Source of the DNA: Aporrectodea caliginosa | Taxonomy: Eukaryota > Annelida > Clitellata > Crassiclitellata > Lumbricidae | DNA length: 64,000 nt | Reading direction: 5' to 3' | Assembly: GCA_020284085.1 (NCBI GenBank) | Contig: JACEVL010001161.1 | Coordinates: 1,904,344 to 1,968,343 of the forward strand | In this document: piece after piece, positions 44,961 through 57,224 of the stretch | How positions within the stretch are numbered: position 1 is the stretch's first letter | Layout of the letters: every line of letters begins with the position of its first letter | Notes under the pieces: generated by a model | The model's input: the letters and a program-made list of their open reading frames with translations, nothing else | The model's database searches: none | Told to the model about the DNA's origin: nothing | Translations under genes and position numbers: made by a program

Positions 44961-47900
44961 TCACTGAATCTGAGGCTCAAGATGAAAAGCAATTAGATAT
45001 CCAGATTTGTAAAAGCCAGTGAAGGAAAGAAGGTTCGAGCATGGTAGGCGTTTGCTTTCCTTAGGAAGGGGCGACACAAAATGCACAAGAGTCCATGATT
45101 GTGCTTATCGTGGCTCAACCAAGGGATCCATACGCGAAGGTCGCAGATTTGGGGAGGGATGCAATGAAATAGTAGTCGTGAAGGTAGGTAGTATAATAAT
45201 AATCTTTTCTTTAATCAAGCGCCTGACAAACGCACTGCGCTGTACATTTACATGTTATGCAATTGAAACCTTAACTACTAACAGAACAGACAGCCTGCAA
45301 TACACGGCGCTAATAGCAGCCTACAAAGCATGTCCGCCCTACGGGACTCGAAATCGGTAGCCTACCTCTCGCTCAGTAGTAGGGCCTATAGTGCTCGATG
45401 TAATGGTGAAGCGGGCATTTTAATCTTAGTGTGAGTTCTGCAGAAACAAATTGCAGCTGCCGAGCAGGGTAAAACGTTTTTATGAGGAAGATGCTAACAC
45501 CACGCGAGTCAGAGAATTTTAGAACAATGCCCGCCTGATGGGTACGATTGCGGATGTAAGAAGTAAACCAGTTTAAGCAGTCTTGTAAACACGGAGACTG
45601 CCTTAAATATGGAAATAGTCTCATGTGTTGCATTATTTATCATAGCCTGAATGACCTTCGGCTCAATTTCAGACATAAAAGAAATAAACCAGCAGCCCAC
45701 CAACCATGTTATGTTGTTTACGAGAAAGCCCTATCTGATAGCTGGATACCATCCCCAGTATTTGACAAGACCCTTTCTTCTTACAATACGTCGATCCATC
45801 TTCTAATGCACGTTGCCGTTTACTTCTCCCGAGGTTATCCACTAGGCTGTAGGATTAGTCTTATCTCATTCTGATAGTGGAATTCAGTCTCCACATATGG
45901 TTCCTGTCTTAACCGGTATTTTAACGGGTAATGACACCAGCCTCCGCTTTCTTTGCAACTAGCATCATTGGTTGGTCCTTTCATTAATACCCAGCGGTGG
46001 AGTGTACGGTCTTGTCAATTTCAGTCTTAAGTGCATCTAGCCTTGTATATTGGTGCCTTAATTAAACCAAAAAAAATCCGCGTATTTAAGATACGCGCTT
46101 AACGTTGCTAGAGTAACCTTATCAGGAATAATGCGCTTGAGAGCAGAAGGATGAGGATTGTCCGAAAGCATGGTCGAATGCGTTGTGATGCCCGAATAAG
46201 TTTGTGGGATTGGCAGACCGATACAATAAAACAATTGAGGAACAACCGAAGTAATCATAGCCGAGAGTAAATTAAGATAACGGATTTACATTGCGAAAAG
46301 GTATATTCAAATGGGTGAATATCTGGACAATAATGACATCTGACAACCATCTGCATGCCAGGACAGAAATGGAAACAATCATGATTACAATAACCATTCA
46401 CAAGACTGCCTTGGTGCGTGGCACCTCTTTCCAGACCTTCAATTAATTTTTAAATATGTTTAGTGAATCTCTTGTTATTGAAAAGCTCCCGTTTTGTTAT
46501 AGACTGTAATCGTTTATTTAGATTTATTCCTTGTACTTACATGGAAGCTTCAGAATATAATTCATACAAATTATATATAATTTACCAGAATATTACAATA
46601 TTTAAATAAAATATGTTCATATCATTATTACGCAAGCTCTGCCATTGCTGTCAAAGTGATCGAATCTAATATTATTACTTCAACAACAATGTATAATGTA
46701 CAAAGAATCAGCCGGTGTCACGGCAAAGCTAATTCATTAAGCAACAAATTCTAGGATGACCGTTCAATCAGATGAAGGGACATTCTAAGAATCTCACTTA
46801 AGGATTTCACTATAGGGTGACATAACATAAACAAAGAGGCTTTAATCCGAACTAGGTTTGACAACAGTGCTATTCCAAATGTAGTGCAATATAGAAACGT
46901 GCCCCACTATCGAAGAGGGTTTTAGCTGCAACAGCAGGTTACTCTTGCTGCAACACCTGCGTAATGTTTTTCCTAATGTGGAATTATAATAGGTCTGAGG
47001 CTTAATCGGTGTATAGGAAATGTATCTGACAATAATGCAAAATCCTATTTTAAAAAGTGGCAGGGAAACGTTATTGCACTGTGTGACTATAGTTTATTAG
47101 TTTCCGTCACACGAGTCATTATTTCGTTCTTAGTAACAGCACCCGTATTCGTTAAAGTGTGCGGTAATAAATTCGAACTTGTCGTGTTTCGATGGATTTC
47201 GAATTTAACTTATTTGCACATTAATAAGCTTATCTAAAAGCCTTTCGTCATCACTCATGAATATCTGGCAGTTATTTTATAGCCTCGTCTGTTAGGCTGC
47301 AGCGTTCAAAGAGCTGATTTATTAGCCTCCAAACATTTCAGCAATAATCGAGCTATCTCTGGTGATTGTTAGCAAATAGCCCGCTAACCAGAAAATTAAT
47401 GGGTCTAGTTATAATTGATATTAATTGCTCTTAACATACTTTTCCTTTTTCGACATTAGAAGATCGTTAATAAGCATGTTAACTAAGGTATTGTTAACTC
47501 AACTTTCTGATCATCACTTGTAACTAATATCAGCATCACACAATATTGAATTGAACTACCCCCCACGGCACTGGAATTATTCTTAACCGAACGTTCAGAA
47601 TAATTCCATCAATTCAATTTAATATCCCCTAATGTCATGTACGACTTGAGTTCCTCAAATCTAGCTATTATTGATTAAAACTGGACCAACTGAAATTTGC
47701 TAAGTATACTTATTTGCTACTGTATAATGTTTTGACACAATCTTACCTGCATAATTATTTTGCTTAATAATAATATTACTACAGCGAAATTTTGCAATGC
47801 ATTTGAATATCAGGCGTAGTAAGTTGGAAAAGTTATGAAAGTTGGTTAAAAGTCGGTTTATGTATTCATGGCAGACAAACTGGGGCTAAAAAAATTAGCC

Positions 47901-49400
47901 GAATAAAGAGAATGTGTAAGGATTTAAGTCGCGATAGAAATTTGGGAAATATTTGGTGCATAGAAACATAGCTATGAAATATTATTAGAACTTAAATGAC
48001 TGTTGAGACTGGAGGATTATAGACACTGTAAACATAGGCCATAAGAGGCGAGACAGTTCCTGAAAGCGAGAAGTATAGACATAGAGTGAATGTTACTTCA
48101 GATAAATCAAATATTAGTTACACTAGATATGCAGAATATTGTCGAGCGTGAAAGCACGATATATTTATAGGGCTACAACTGTACTACTGGAAAAACACCC
48201 ATGTACAAACTTAGCTAGAGTAGGTCAATAAGCAGGCAGATACTAATTACACGAGGATAATGTGTAGGCATGCAGAGAGAATTGTAGGAAACTGTCTGCT
48301 GCCTAGTGGGCATTCTGTCTGGCTAGTGTAAATTAGCTTACGCTAGAGATTAGAGATTTAGGCTTATAGGTGGAATAAACCAAAACCTGTCAGGAAGTTC
48401 AGTAGCATGCAGACATTGCAGAGACATCCTCGCTGTGTACAATGTATGAAATTTATTTCCAAGAAAGCATAATTATTATCGTTGTGCTATTGGCACATGG
48501 TATTTGAGAGTTGAGTGCAAATTAGTGCAATGCTTATATTATTCTTAGGATCTTTGGCATAATCGCACATCAATTAAGCGCAATTTGATTAAGAGTGTAC
48601 GCCCTATGGGCTGTAATAATCCAAGAGGTGATGAATATTGTTCTGAAAGACGAACCGTACTGCCATTCTTTTCCACCTCTGCACTGCTCTGTCATCGTTC
48701 TTTGTTGAGCGTCATTATTTCCTATATCAAGCGTAACGTTGCTGTGAGTATCAGTTTAAAGCAATGTCAGAAATGCATTTATTATTAAGTGAAGTGCTTT
48801 AGTTAAGCACGAGTTATGAAGGTTAGCTAAAAAAAATCTCAACAGCAGTTGATGCATGCAGTACTTGTGCAGAAAGCATGCCTTTCCTCTCTGCAGTTCT
48901 GCACCTTTGCGTGTGAATCCGACACATTCATTATGTTTTGAACTTTTGAGTTGTCAGATTGGATGTGATTCCGATGAATTTTCTCAGAAGTGGCGTTAAA
49001 ATAAAAATGTAATATGAGATATTCTGTTACATTCGTGTCTGCATCTATTGTGATTGCATTTGTGACTCGAACTGATCGGTTCAATATCTTCTTTGATGTC
49101 ATTCAGATCTACACTGAACACTGTTTCAAACTGAATTAACCACTATGTTTCAGAGTTTATCGAATTTCGACCCTGTTTCTTCAACTGATTACGATATTTT
49201 ATTACTTGCTCACTTTAAGTCACCATCAAATAATCCCTTGTGCGTTATGATAAAATGGTAGAAATTAGGGTTTTTAATGTGGGATTATGCCAAGGTGCCT
49301 TAGCGTCAATTAGATCTACGCATGCTGTGCTGTGCTACGTTATATCACATTATTATGTAAGAACAAAACACGTTTAAGATCATTAAAGAACATGTTACAT
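44961..49400. other. long AT-rich stretch without supported genes
   Basis: Short frames only (for example 45019-45360 and 45373-45633), none with a recognised motif or splice context. One palindrome lies at 47570-47605. A minus-strand block at about 48990-49110 has a usable AG acceptor but the wrong phase and no tyrosine motif, so it is not accepted as the missing tail of gene B. Confidence 0.4.
47570..47605. repeat. 36-bp palindrome
   Basis: GGAATTATTCT and AGAATAATTCC arms flank a centre containing CGAACGTTC. Flanking TTGAATTGAA and TTCAATTTAA extend the symmetry loosely. Confidence 0.7.
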
Positions 49401-51598
49401 ATTAGGGTGGCAGCCAAAATGGTTATTTTTTTATAATGCCAGGGACATCCCCCAGTTCTGTTCGTATTGGTAGTAGAAACCCATGTGCAAAATCTTTTTA
49501 AAATATTTCATTATTTAGGGGTGCCACATCACAACTTAAATTTTGCATAAAAAATTATTGCATTATCGAAGCCATAAAAATGAACTTTTTATTATTTTCA
49601 GGAGCTGGATGAAAGTTAGACACTTCTAGAGCCTATTATTTTTATTGTGATATGTGATCAGTGCTATTTACCATGGATTGTTGGATACCTTATTCTCTGA
49701 TGACTGGTTTTATAAATAAATGATTAAATAATATATATATAAATTGGAACAAACTGGAGCTGAGGAGTAAATAAATAATTTTAATTTTTCAAACAATTTT
49801 TTTGACTTCTGTATATAAAAGGCTTTCCTAAGCTTAATTGTTTATTTATATTTATTCACAATATCCCATAGAATCCATAACCAATTTCAAGTAATCCAGC
49901 ATTTTGTAATAGAGAAAAAGCACTTCATATCAAAAGTAAATAATGTTTTTGAAGACATTTAATATCTGGCTAAAGTTTGGTTTCGGGTCAGGACATTTGA
50001 TTAATATAGCACAAAATCAGATTATAATCAGCAACTCTGTACAAGTTTAAATTTAATTTTTGTAGCTTATTTATGAAAATACTTTGCAAGAAAAATCCTA
50101 AAATACCCAATACCCAACACTTAGTCTAGCATAATGTATCCAGTGTTTCCAATCTCTTTATTGACTTGCTTGTTTTCAGTACTTTATAACTGGAAACTGA
50201 CTAGGATTCATTCATTCCAAACGTTTTATACAGTGCCCTTCAAGAAGCCTACTCAGAGGTCCTCAAAGGTTGGCATGGCCAAAACCTTCTACCAGATCTT
50301 AAACTGAAATTTGCTTTGTTGGATTCACACATGATTCAATCAATATTGCAAGGCTGTTTTAATGAAAAGAGACATTACAAGTTTTTCATTTGTTAAAGGT
50401 CAATGGCAAAACTGTTCGTGAAGTGCACGCGTGCATGACAGTTGGAACAGTTGGAGCTTTTTGAAATAAAGTTCACTTGCTTGTGACTACAATGCAACAT
50501 GCAATCGGGAGGCTTGAGAAGATCTACAATGAGTGGAGGAATTCACAAAAGGCAACATGGAGAGGTGGAGAAACACAGAAGGTCGCGAGTTAAGATTTGC
50601 TGAATCATTAGAGAAAAAATTTTATATTTCACATTCTGATGCGGAAGTGAAAAATAAAATCCCGAGGACAGAGCATTTCTGCAGGCTCAGCTCAGAGATG
50701 GAAGGATGTCAAGTTCAATGGCACAAGTGAAAAACAAATTGAAAAACAAGATGAAGAAAAACGGAAGAGAGACAAGATGAAACTAAGACCAGCGTTTATC
50801 AAGAGACATTGAGACAATCTGTTACTACTACTCCAATGTCCAGGTCCAGTGGTATTAAGACAGCTGCCGAGTTATTTAAATCTGATGCTTCAGATAGTGA
50901 TAACTGTATATAGCGTCGAAAACTCTGAGTCTGTAGATGAGGCAAAAACCCCAAAGACTAAAAGACCTCGCCAAAGAATATTATTATCAATCTGCAAGTA
51001 GCAGCAGCTCTTGATCGAATGAAGGACAGCTATAGTAATGCGTGGAAACAACAGCATTTAGTTGGAGTGTCAGCAGACTGAAGATAAGTTGAGTGTGGTG
51101 AATGATTGGACAGAAACGGCAGTATTGATACCAGAATAAAAGATAATGCTGACCAAGAATAAAGGTCAAAAGCAGGCCTTGGTCCACGTGGTGTCCGAGC
51201 ATCGAAAAAGTTTCCGGACACCAAAAAGTCAACGGTCACAAAATGGACCAATAAATATTTTAATGTGTTAATGATAAATATTTTAATGTGTTAATGACTT
51301 AATCAAACTTATAAGGCTGAATAATGCTCACCAGTACTTTTTAATTATTCTACTTTTAAGCAAAACAATTTAAGGTTTACTTGATCTTACACAAAATACG
51401 AAAAAGTTTCTAATATTATCACAATTGTGCTTACGATCCTTGTCCAAAATTTGGAAAACTTGTCCTCTCATGTGGCACACCTAAATGATGGAATATCTTT
51501 ATCATATTTTGCACACTAACTTACTTTATCAAAAGGAACATAACCTGGGGCTGTCCCATCAATTTACTCAAAATAATTTTTTTGAGCACCACCCTATT
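49401..51598. mobile_element. degenerate DNA transposon of about 2.2 kb
   Basis: The ends AGGGTGGCAGCCAAAAT (49404) and ATTTTTTTGAGCACCACCCT (ending 51595) are an imperfect inverted repeat continuing into GGGACATCCCCC/GGGCTGTCCC. ATT lies on both sides. Inside, a broken + strand sequence (about 50480-51250) reads EWRNSQKATWRGG, RFAESLEKKFYISHSDAEVK, and later VAAALDRMKDSYSNAWKQ. These resemble multi-copy uncharacterised transposon-borne proteins of aquatic invertebrates that I recall but cannot assign to a superfamily. Not functional. Confidence 0.6.
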
Positions 51599-51674
51599 AC
51601 ATATATTAGACTGTATCTGAGCAGATCAAATTAAGTTAATTAGGTCCGGTTAAATGAGATATTTCAAAATTTAC

Positions 51675-51850
51675 CTGTGCGTTTTCATGGTGTTTTCTTT
51701 TCCACCTTATCAACAGCCAAGAAACGCTGAATGCGATGAAAATTACGACAACGGCAAAAGGAATGGCAAGTAGTGCAAATAGCGATGTGTTCGTAGACGT
51801 CAGGTCGTTCGATGCTGTTCGATCGTGTTGTTTTTGTTCCTTGCACTGCA
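51675..51850 (-). CDS. gene B transmembrane exon
   Basis: Acceptor TTATTTTTCTAG, start phase 1. A polar Gln/Lys/Ser/Thr-rich linker (VQCKEQKQHDRTASND) precedes the helix FALLAIPFAVVVIFIAFSV, then SWLLIRWKRKHHENAQ, a basic stop-transfer. Donor GTAAAT in phase 0, unlike the phase 1 donor of the equivalent exon of gene A. No tyrosine before the splice, so any signalling motif must be in the next exon. Confidence 0.8.
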
Positions 51851-54800
51851 CTAGAAAAATAACGCTGAACATTATTTGTGTGCATACAAAAATGCGCTTG
51901 AAAGGACTAGATTACGCTAACAACCGGCTACCCGCAGTAGCATAAACCACTTATATCAGTACGTAAAAACATTTATACTGTTTGTTAATTTGCATACGTA
52001 TTATTACCCCAGGATTTAATTTCATGTAAAGATGCAAGACATTCTGAAAGAGTATCCGATTGTAAATATTTCAGAAGCATGTATTTCGCAAAATCATTAT
52101 AATTATTGCACTTGACAATGCATTAGTTGTCACTAAGCATCAAATAATTATATGCAGCATAGTAATGTAAACAGTGAACTCTACACTCTACATAATATAC
52201 GAATTTTGCATAACACAGTTGTTTTCGTAATTTGGCTTGATTTCTTGTTCTGTTGTTTCATATCCCTTTAAATATTTTTTAATACTCGATCGAGAGTAAG
52301 TTTATAACTATATTGAAACGTTCTCCTTACATGAGGACCTTATTTATCTATTAATGATATTTATCAGGGCATTATTTAAAGAATAGCCTAAGAAAAATGT
52401 TCAAGTTACCTTTTTGAAATTCAGGTCATCTCTTAGGCTTACTCACCAGGTGCAACTGATGTATTGCACTGGAACTCGTGCATTGCATCTGAAGACGAAC
52501 TTTCAATGTGACAGATTAACCGTCTTCCGCTCTCGATCTCTATAATTGTCTTTATTTCAACCCGGCTTAACGTTTTATTGAAACAAGTGAATTCTTGTTG
52601 GACTTTGGAGTCGCTTTTGTTGCCATATTCCAATCTCCATATCGAATGAGGAGCACAGTTACCAGTGTAGTTTACTGCACAGTTTACTTCAGTCATCTCG
52701 ATTGATGTGTTAATGCATTTAGCGTCACTTATGTTATCGGTGCAGGTAGGCATTTCATCTGTTAATTTAAGAAAAAGTGTATGTATGTAAACAGAACGCT
52801 ACGAGTCAATCTAAGCTCAAGGTAAAGTTGTTCAGGGCTTCCATCACACCCAGAATAGGCCGAGATCTTACGCGTTTCAGGGTAAATGGACAGCCCATTA
52901 GTATTGCTTGGAGTTCGATCTTGGGGAGCTCTGACCAGCATGTTATCTCTCTGTGTTCCTCTCTCTCACTCTTTAATCTGCAATCATTGGTTTACTAACC
53001 CGGTGAGCTGCTAAATAAATAAACGAACCGTTACCAATGGACTTGCCATCGCGACGCACAGAACTCTGTCAACTGGACTCCCACGCCCAGCTGAAACCGG
53101 TGCTGAATCCAAATACTCTTCCCAAAATGTCATATGCTCACAAGATCCACAGTGTGCCATCAAGCAATTAAGCCTTGACCCATTGTATAGCGTCGCATTA
53201 AAACCACGGTTGAATAATTTTGCAACATGATCTGCAATTTACAATTCGGCCTACAGGAAATCAAGTACTAAAATAGCAAAACTTTGTGCAATGCATTTAC
53301 CCTTAAATAGATATTTAAATAAATTTCAGGATTCATATATAAGAGCCATAATTTACATCTTAGATGTAACATCAAATCCAATTTTTAAAAACTTTAAGTT
53401 ATAGGGCCCTACGTGGTTTATCTATTCGTGAGTAATAAGCCAATGCTTTATAAGGCTGCTAAAAATTCAATATTATTTTATTTACGATTAGGCTCATGGA
53501 AAATTTACCAAGATAGTGGGAAAATTTGCTTTTTATGCGTAGCTGCGATAAATCAAGTATAATCAGCATATCAGCATGTGGATTTTAAGCCATGCAATTA
53601 GATTCTGACATAGGCCTATTTGCATCTAAGTTCAATCAATCATTGGCACACGCGGAATTATATTAAAAGACCAAATAGATAACGGATTTATGTTCTGTAA
53701 TTAAATGCCTTTTCATACTAAAAATTCAATAGACATAAATTCAAAATGAAATTAAACTACTTTTACCTAGAACAACCAATTCTTTGTAGTGCCGATCACC
53801 ACGACCCGACTCTCCTTTGCAAGTGTACGTCCCAGCATCTGACAAGAGGATGTTCGTTACCTTCAGCTTCAGTCCTTCGCTCGCAATGTCCACTACGAAT
53901 CTTCCGGAATCAGCGTAACTGTTTAGGAGCTTTCCTAGATTATAAACCTCGCTTGAATGGCTTAATCCAACTGGAACATGACTTAGGTAATAAGGCTCCG
54001 GACTGCAAGTGGAAAATGCAATTACGAGGTCTCCGCCTTTTGTCGCAATTATTACATTCTCGCGACACACTTTCGCTGGTAGCTCACCACCTATATAACA
54101 ATTTCATGAGCGATATCAATTGAATTCATTCAACATGCGCAAAACATTGCATTTGTACTGGTAGGCTGATCTAGGAGTGCAACCGTTTGGCTGATGACTT
54201 GACGGATGAGTAAACGAGTGTGTTTTGGTCAGATTTCGGACAGCTGTATGGGCGAACGAGTGAGCAATACATTTAGTAATTAGTAAGTAAAAACAGCGAA
54301 CCTGGATATGGATTTACTACGACTATACGTGGCCAATATACAGCACCTATGTGCATTGCAATCATTCCAATTACAATTCTTTCTGGTAACCTCTCCCCTC
54401 TTTCTCTTTGCTCAAAACCTGTTTCTTCTCTCGGGGTCTTGTCTACTGGGAATGCTTCTGAATGGTTCATCCTTCAAGAGGTGCTTTATGCATGTTTAGA
54501 TACAATACAATACAATACAATACAATACAATTCCAAAATGCAGTGCTTACGCTCGGTTTCTTCCTACCATACAAAACATTGCAGTGTCCTTATTCAATTT
54601 ATAGGAGCGTCTTTAGATAAGTCAGAATGTTGACACGTCGTGTATTCATATCTGTTTAGGATTTAAAGTATTGGACAGTGGACACATAATATGTGTACGG
54701 GAACAATGTTTGTGTGTATCTGAGCATCACTGGCCTCAATCCGATGTACTGGAGAACATAATTGTGGAATATATCTTTAATTTATAATTTATATCTATGT

Positions 54801-56129
54801 TGAATAGGCTGTAAAGATCTGTGCTCATGCTGGGTAAGCTACTAAGCCTACTTCTGTTGCTCCTTTTATAAACCTATCAAAAGCGGTCACAAACAAAAGC
54901 GGTTGTGACCAGCACAAGTGATGTCATAGTTCTAAAAGAGCTCCATGTTCTTGTGTTGAGCACTAGCATTTAAAGGGTCATAGCAGTGAACAGTATTCGA
55001 CACATGCTTTGAGTTGTTATATGCGACAAACAACCGACAGTTCGTGTGTCAACAGTCCTAGTCCTCACAACAATAGCCTATTGTAGAACGAAATAGTGTA
55101 TGCAGAGCCTGGGTATCATTATCGGCCTAGGAACAATGCTCTTTTGTATGCGTCACTCGCATGCATTATGTATCAAATTTGCATGATCGAATGTCGCGAA
55201 ACAACAATGTCATAAATTATGAGTCTCATAATATAATACGACACAGTTTTAGAACGGATTCTTGGATGCTAAAGATCATATTATTGCTAAATTTATATTG
55301 AAAAGTTACGTTTTATTCTTCAAAAGAAATGATTCCTCACGTAGATAACTGGGGTTGCCATAAAGCAGCAATGGAACAATTAGCAGAAGAGCATATTTCG
55401 AAAGCGTTAACCCTCCTCACCATATCTGATTTCGATTTTGACAGACGTTGAACCTGAAACTGCCATCGATTGATGTTTGGTACGTCTAGCGACGCCATAG
55501 AAGTCATTGCACTATTATATATTGGATTGGCTATGGCTGACCTGTAAATATCGAATTTAAATAGGTAATCGACTTTGAAGTAACAGGATGAACTTGCTTG
55601 TTTAACGACTACTGTGTGGTAACAAAGACCATTAGCGTCGCCCTTCTCCTTTATCCTGGCTTGGGACTGGCACTGACAGAGTACAAACAGTGGCGGGGTT
55701 ACAGGATGAACTAGCCATCGGCATCCCTTAAGTACTCAACAACTGTGACCACCTTGCTAAAAGTTCCTGCTATTGGATAACTTTAAAGTTAACGCAACTG
55801 ACCTGTTACAGTAAGTCTCGCATGTGGAGGAGTGCCCCATAATCCTGGTTCGCTGCAGATGTAAAATCCATCGTCCTGTTGGGTTACATTACTTATAACA
55901 AGATCGTATTGTCCAGCCGTTGTATCCATGTCTACCCTATGTCTGTTTGTCTCTTTGTATTGTCTGCCTAGTCCTTCTTTAGCAACATAAACGTCTGTCA
56001 CTGAATTCAACTCTTCTCCATACTGCCAATTGACTTCTTTCCCGGCATCAGTCGAACAAGAGAGTCGCACTTCAGATCCAACTGTAGCGTTTGTATCGAC
56101 GGGTATAACAGTAAGCACAGCGTTTACAT
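51675..56129 (-). CDS. Ig receptor gene B: three-Ig membrane receptor, partial (4 exons seen)
   Basis: Exons on the minus strand, in transcript order: 56129-55803 (V-type Ig), 54090-53767 (V-type Ig), 52758-52447 (second-type Ig) and 51850-51675 (linker and transmembrane helix), 1139 nt in all. Each begins after AG and ends before GT. The three Ig exons are phase 1-1 and the last goes from phase 1 to phase 0. This is gene A's architecture with an additional V domain, in convergent orientation. The signal-peptide exon (expected above 56130) and the tail exon (expected below 51673) were not found. They may lie farther away, be split by insertions or be lost. Function is inferred to be cell-surface recognition. 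Confidence 0.82.
52447..52758 (-). CDS. gene B second-type Ig domain exon
   Basis: Phase 1-1, 104 codons, acceptor AATTAACAG, donor GTGAGT. B-strand Cys in EVNCAVNYTGN, Trp in PHSIWRLEY, F-strand Cys in RRLICHIESS. An N-terminal MPTCTDN Cys and several further cysteines suggest extra disulphides. The NCAVNYTGNCAP block corresponds to WCVVYFRGNIAP in gene A exon 3. Potential N-glycosylation at NYT, NKS, NKT and NTS. Confidence 0.82.
53767..54090 (-). CDS. gene B second V-type Ig domain exon
   Basis: Phase 1-1, 108 codons, acceptor GTTATATAG, donor GTAAAA. B-strand Cys in LVIAFSTCSPEP, F strand LLSDAGTYTCKGE, ending ELVVLG. The core Trp of strand C is not evident (the region reads PEPYYLSHVPV), a divergence from canonical V domains. 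An additional Cys lies near the N-terminus (AKVCRENV). Confidence 0.82.
54390..54532 (+). mobile_element. retroelement 3' end in intron 1 of gene B
   Basis: Sense copy of the module seen antisense at 8053-8180: CCCTCTTTCTCTTTGCTC, then TTCAAGAGGTGCTTTATG and an ATACA pentamer tail (54500-54532). Confidence 0.65.
55803..56129 (-). CDS. gene B first V-type Ig domain exon
   Basis: Phase 1-1, 109 codons, acceptor CTTTAAACAG, donor GTCAGT. B-strand Cys in EVRLSCSTDAG, Trp in EVNWQYGEE, then AGQYDLVISN and F strand QQDDGFYICSE, ending ARLTVTG. This is a complete V-like domain and the nearest match in the window to gene A exon 2 (compare GQYDLQITN and DAGTYIC). Confidence 0.86.
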
Positions 56130-56483
56130 CTGTTTAAAGACAGACATCACTGAGTCAATGAGACAAAAACACCTCAAACTGATTTGACTGTATAATACAG
56201 TCATATACGGCTTATACGCGCAAACTTTAGCATCGAAGACACCGTCAAATTTGAATCAATCACGCATCAGTGGTATAACTAGGGCCAAAATAGAACCAGA
56301 GTTGCAGACCAACCCAACATTAATCGCAATTTTAAGTAGGAATTGGTAGACATCATTTTTATTAATTCGAAAGTTGCAAGTTAGCAACTGTTATAATGTT
56401 ATTATAAGTACAATAATTCAATGACTATATAACATTCAACATTTTGCTACCAGATAAAAATATAAACATTGTTACATTAGAAA

Positions 56484-56892
56484 CTTAATATTGTATTGTA
56501 TTGTATTGTATTTGAACACTTGTTATAGCGCCCCTACCAGATTGCACCCATTCAGAGGCGCTCCCGACTACTGCTGTAGTCGGAGTTTCACGCCGAAGCG
56601 CATGAGCAATTGCGAGTGAAGGACTTGCCCAGGGTCCCTACGCAGCAGCTTTGAGGTGGATTCGAACCCGCAACCCTACAGCTGCAAGGCACCGAACATA
56701 CCCCAAAACAACGCGCCCCAGTATATTGTGTTGTGTGTTGTATTGTACTCCACGTTTATAATGCGACCGAGCCACCCGCAGTAAAGATCCGAGAAATTAA
56801 TCTCTGATAAACCGACCCGACCGGGAAGCGAACCCGGGGCGCCGGCGTGACGAGTGAGCACCAGCCCACTCGGCGACTCAGGATCCTTAATA
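56484..56892 (-). mobile_element. dimeric tRNA-derived SINE, copy 2
   Basis: Reverse-strand, full-length, colinear with 37758-38165. ATACA-type tail (56491-56512 on + as TATTG), shared 3' hairpin (56526-56556), unit 2 B box as GGATTCGAACC on + (56658-56668), linker, then unit 1 with GGGAAGCGAACCCGG (56824-56838) and the A box as CCACTCGG-type sequence, ending GGATCC. Possible target duplication CTTAATA at 56484-56490 and 56886-56892. Confidence 0.9.
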
Positions 56893-57224
56893 AGAGGCAA
56901 ACTGCATGTCTAATCAGTCTTCTGCTAGCTAAGATAGCACAAACATGTAGGTCATAAAGACTACTAAGCAACTAACAAAATAAATTAACTTAGAAAATGC
57001 CAGATTTTGAGAGTTAGCAGCTGTAACTAAGTATTCAATTATATAAATGACACCACATTAATTCATAATTTTAGCCTATTTGTTCATGATTGAAACGATG
57101 ATAAGAATCATAAGACACAGGTAAATTAAATTAGTTCTGGATAAAGTAAAAGCAGCATGCGCCCTGTCTGCTCACAACGCTACTCCTGTACTGATTAACA
57201 TCATTGACTTTAAACAGTCATAGC

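Noticed and set aside
46058..46258. Minus-strand frame with TYSGI and AYLKYAD as a possible signalling tail
   Set aside because: No acceptor directly upstream in a compatible phase. The tyrosine contexts do not match ITIM or ITAM consensus well.
48990..49115. Candidate tail exon for gene B on the minus strand
   Set aside because: The acceptor is usable only in phase 1, while the transmembrane exon ends in phase 0. The in-phase frame stops at once and the other has no tyrosine motif.
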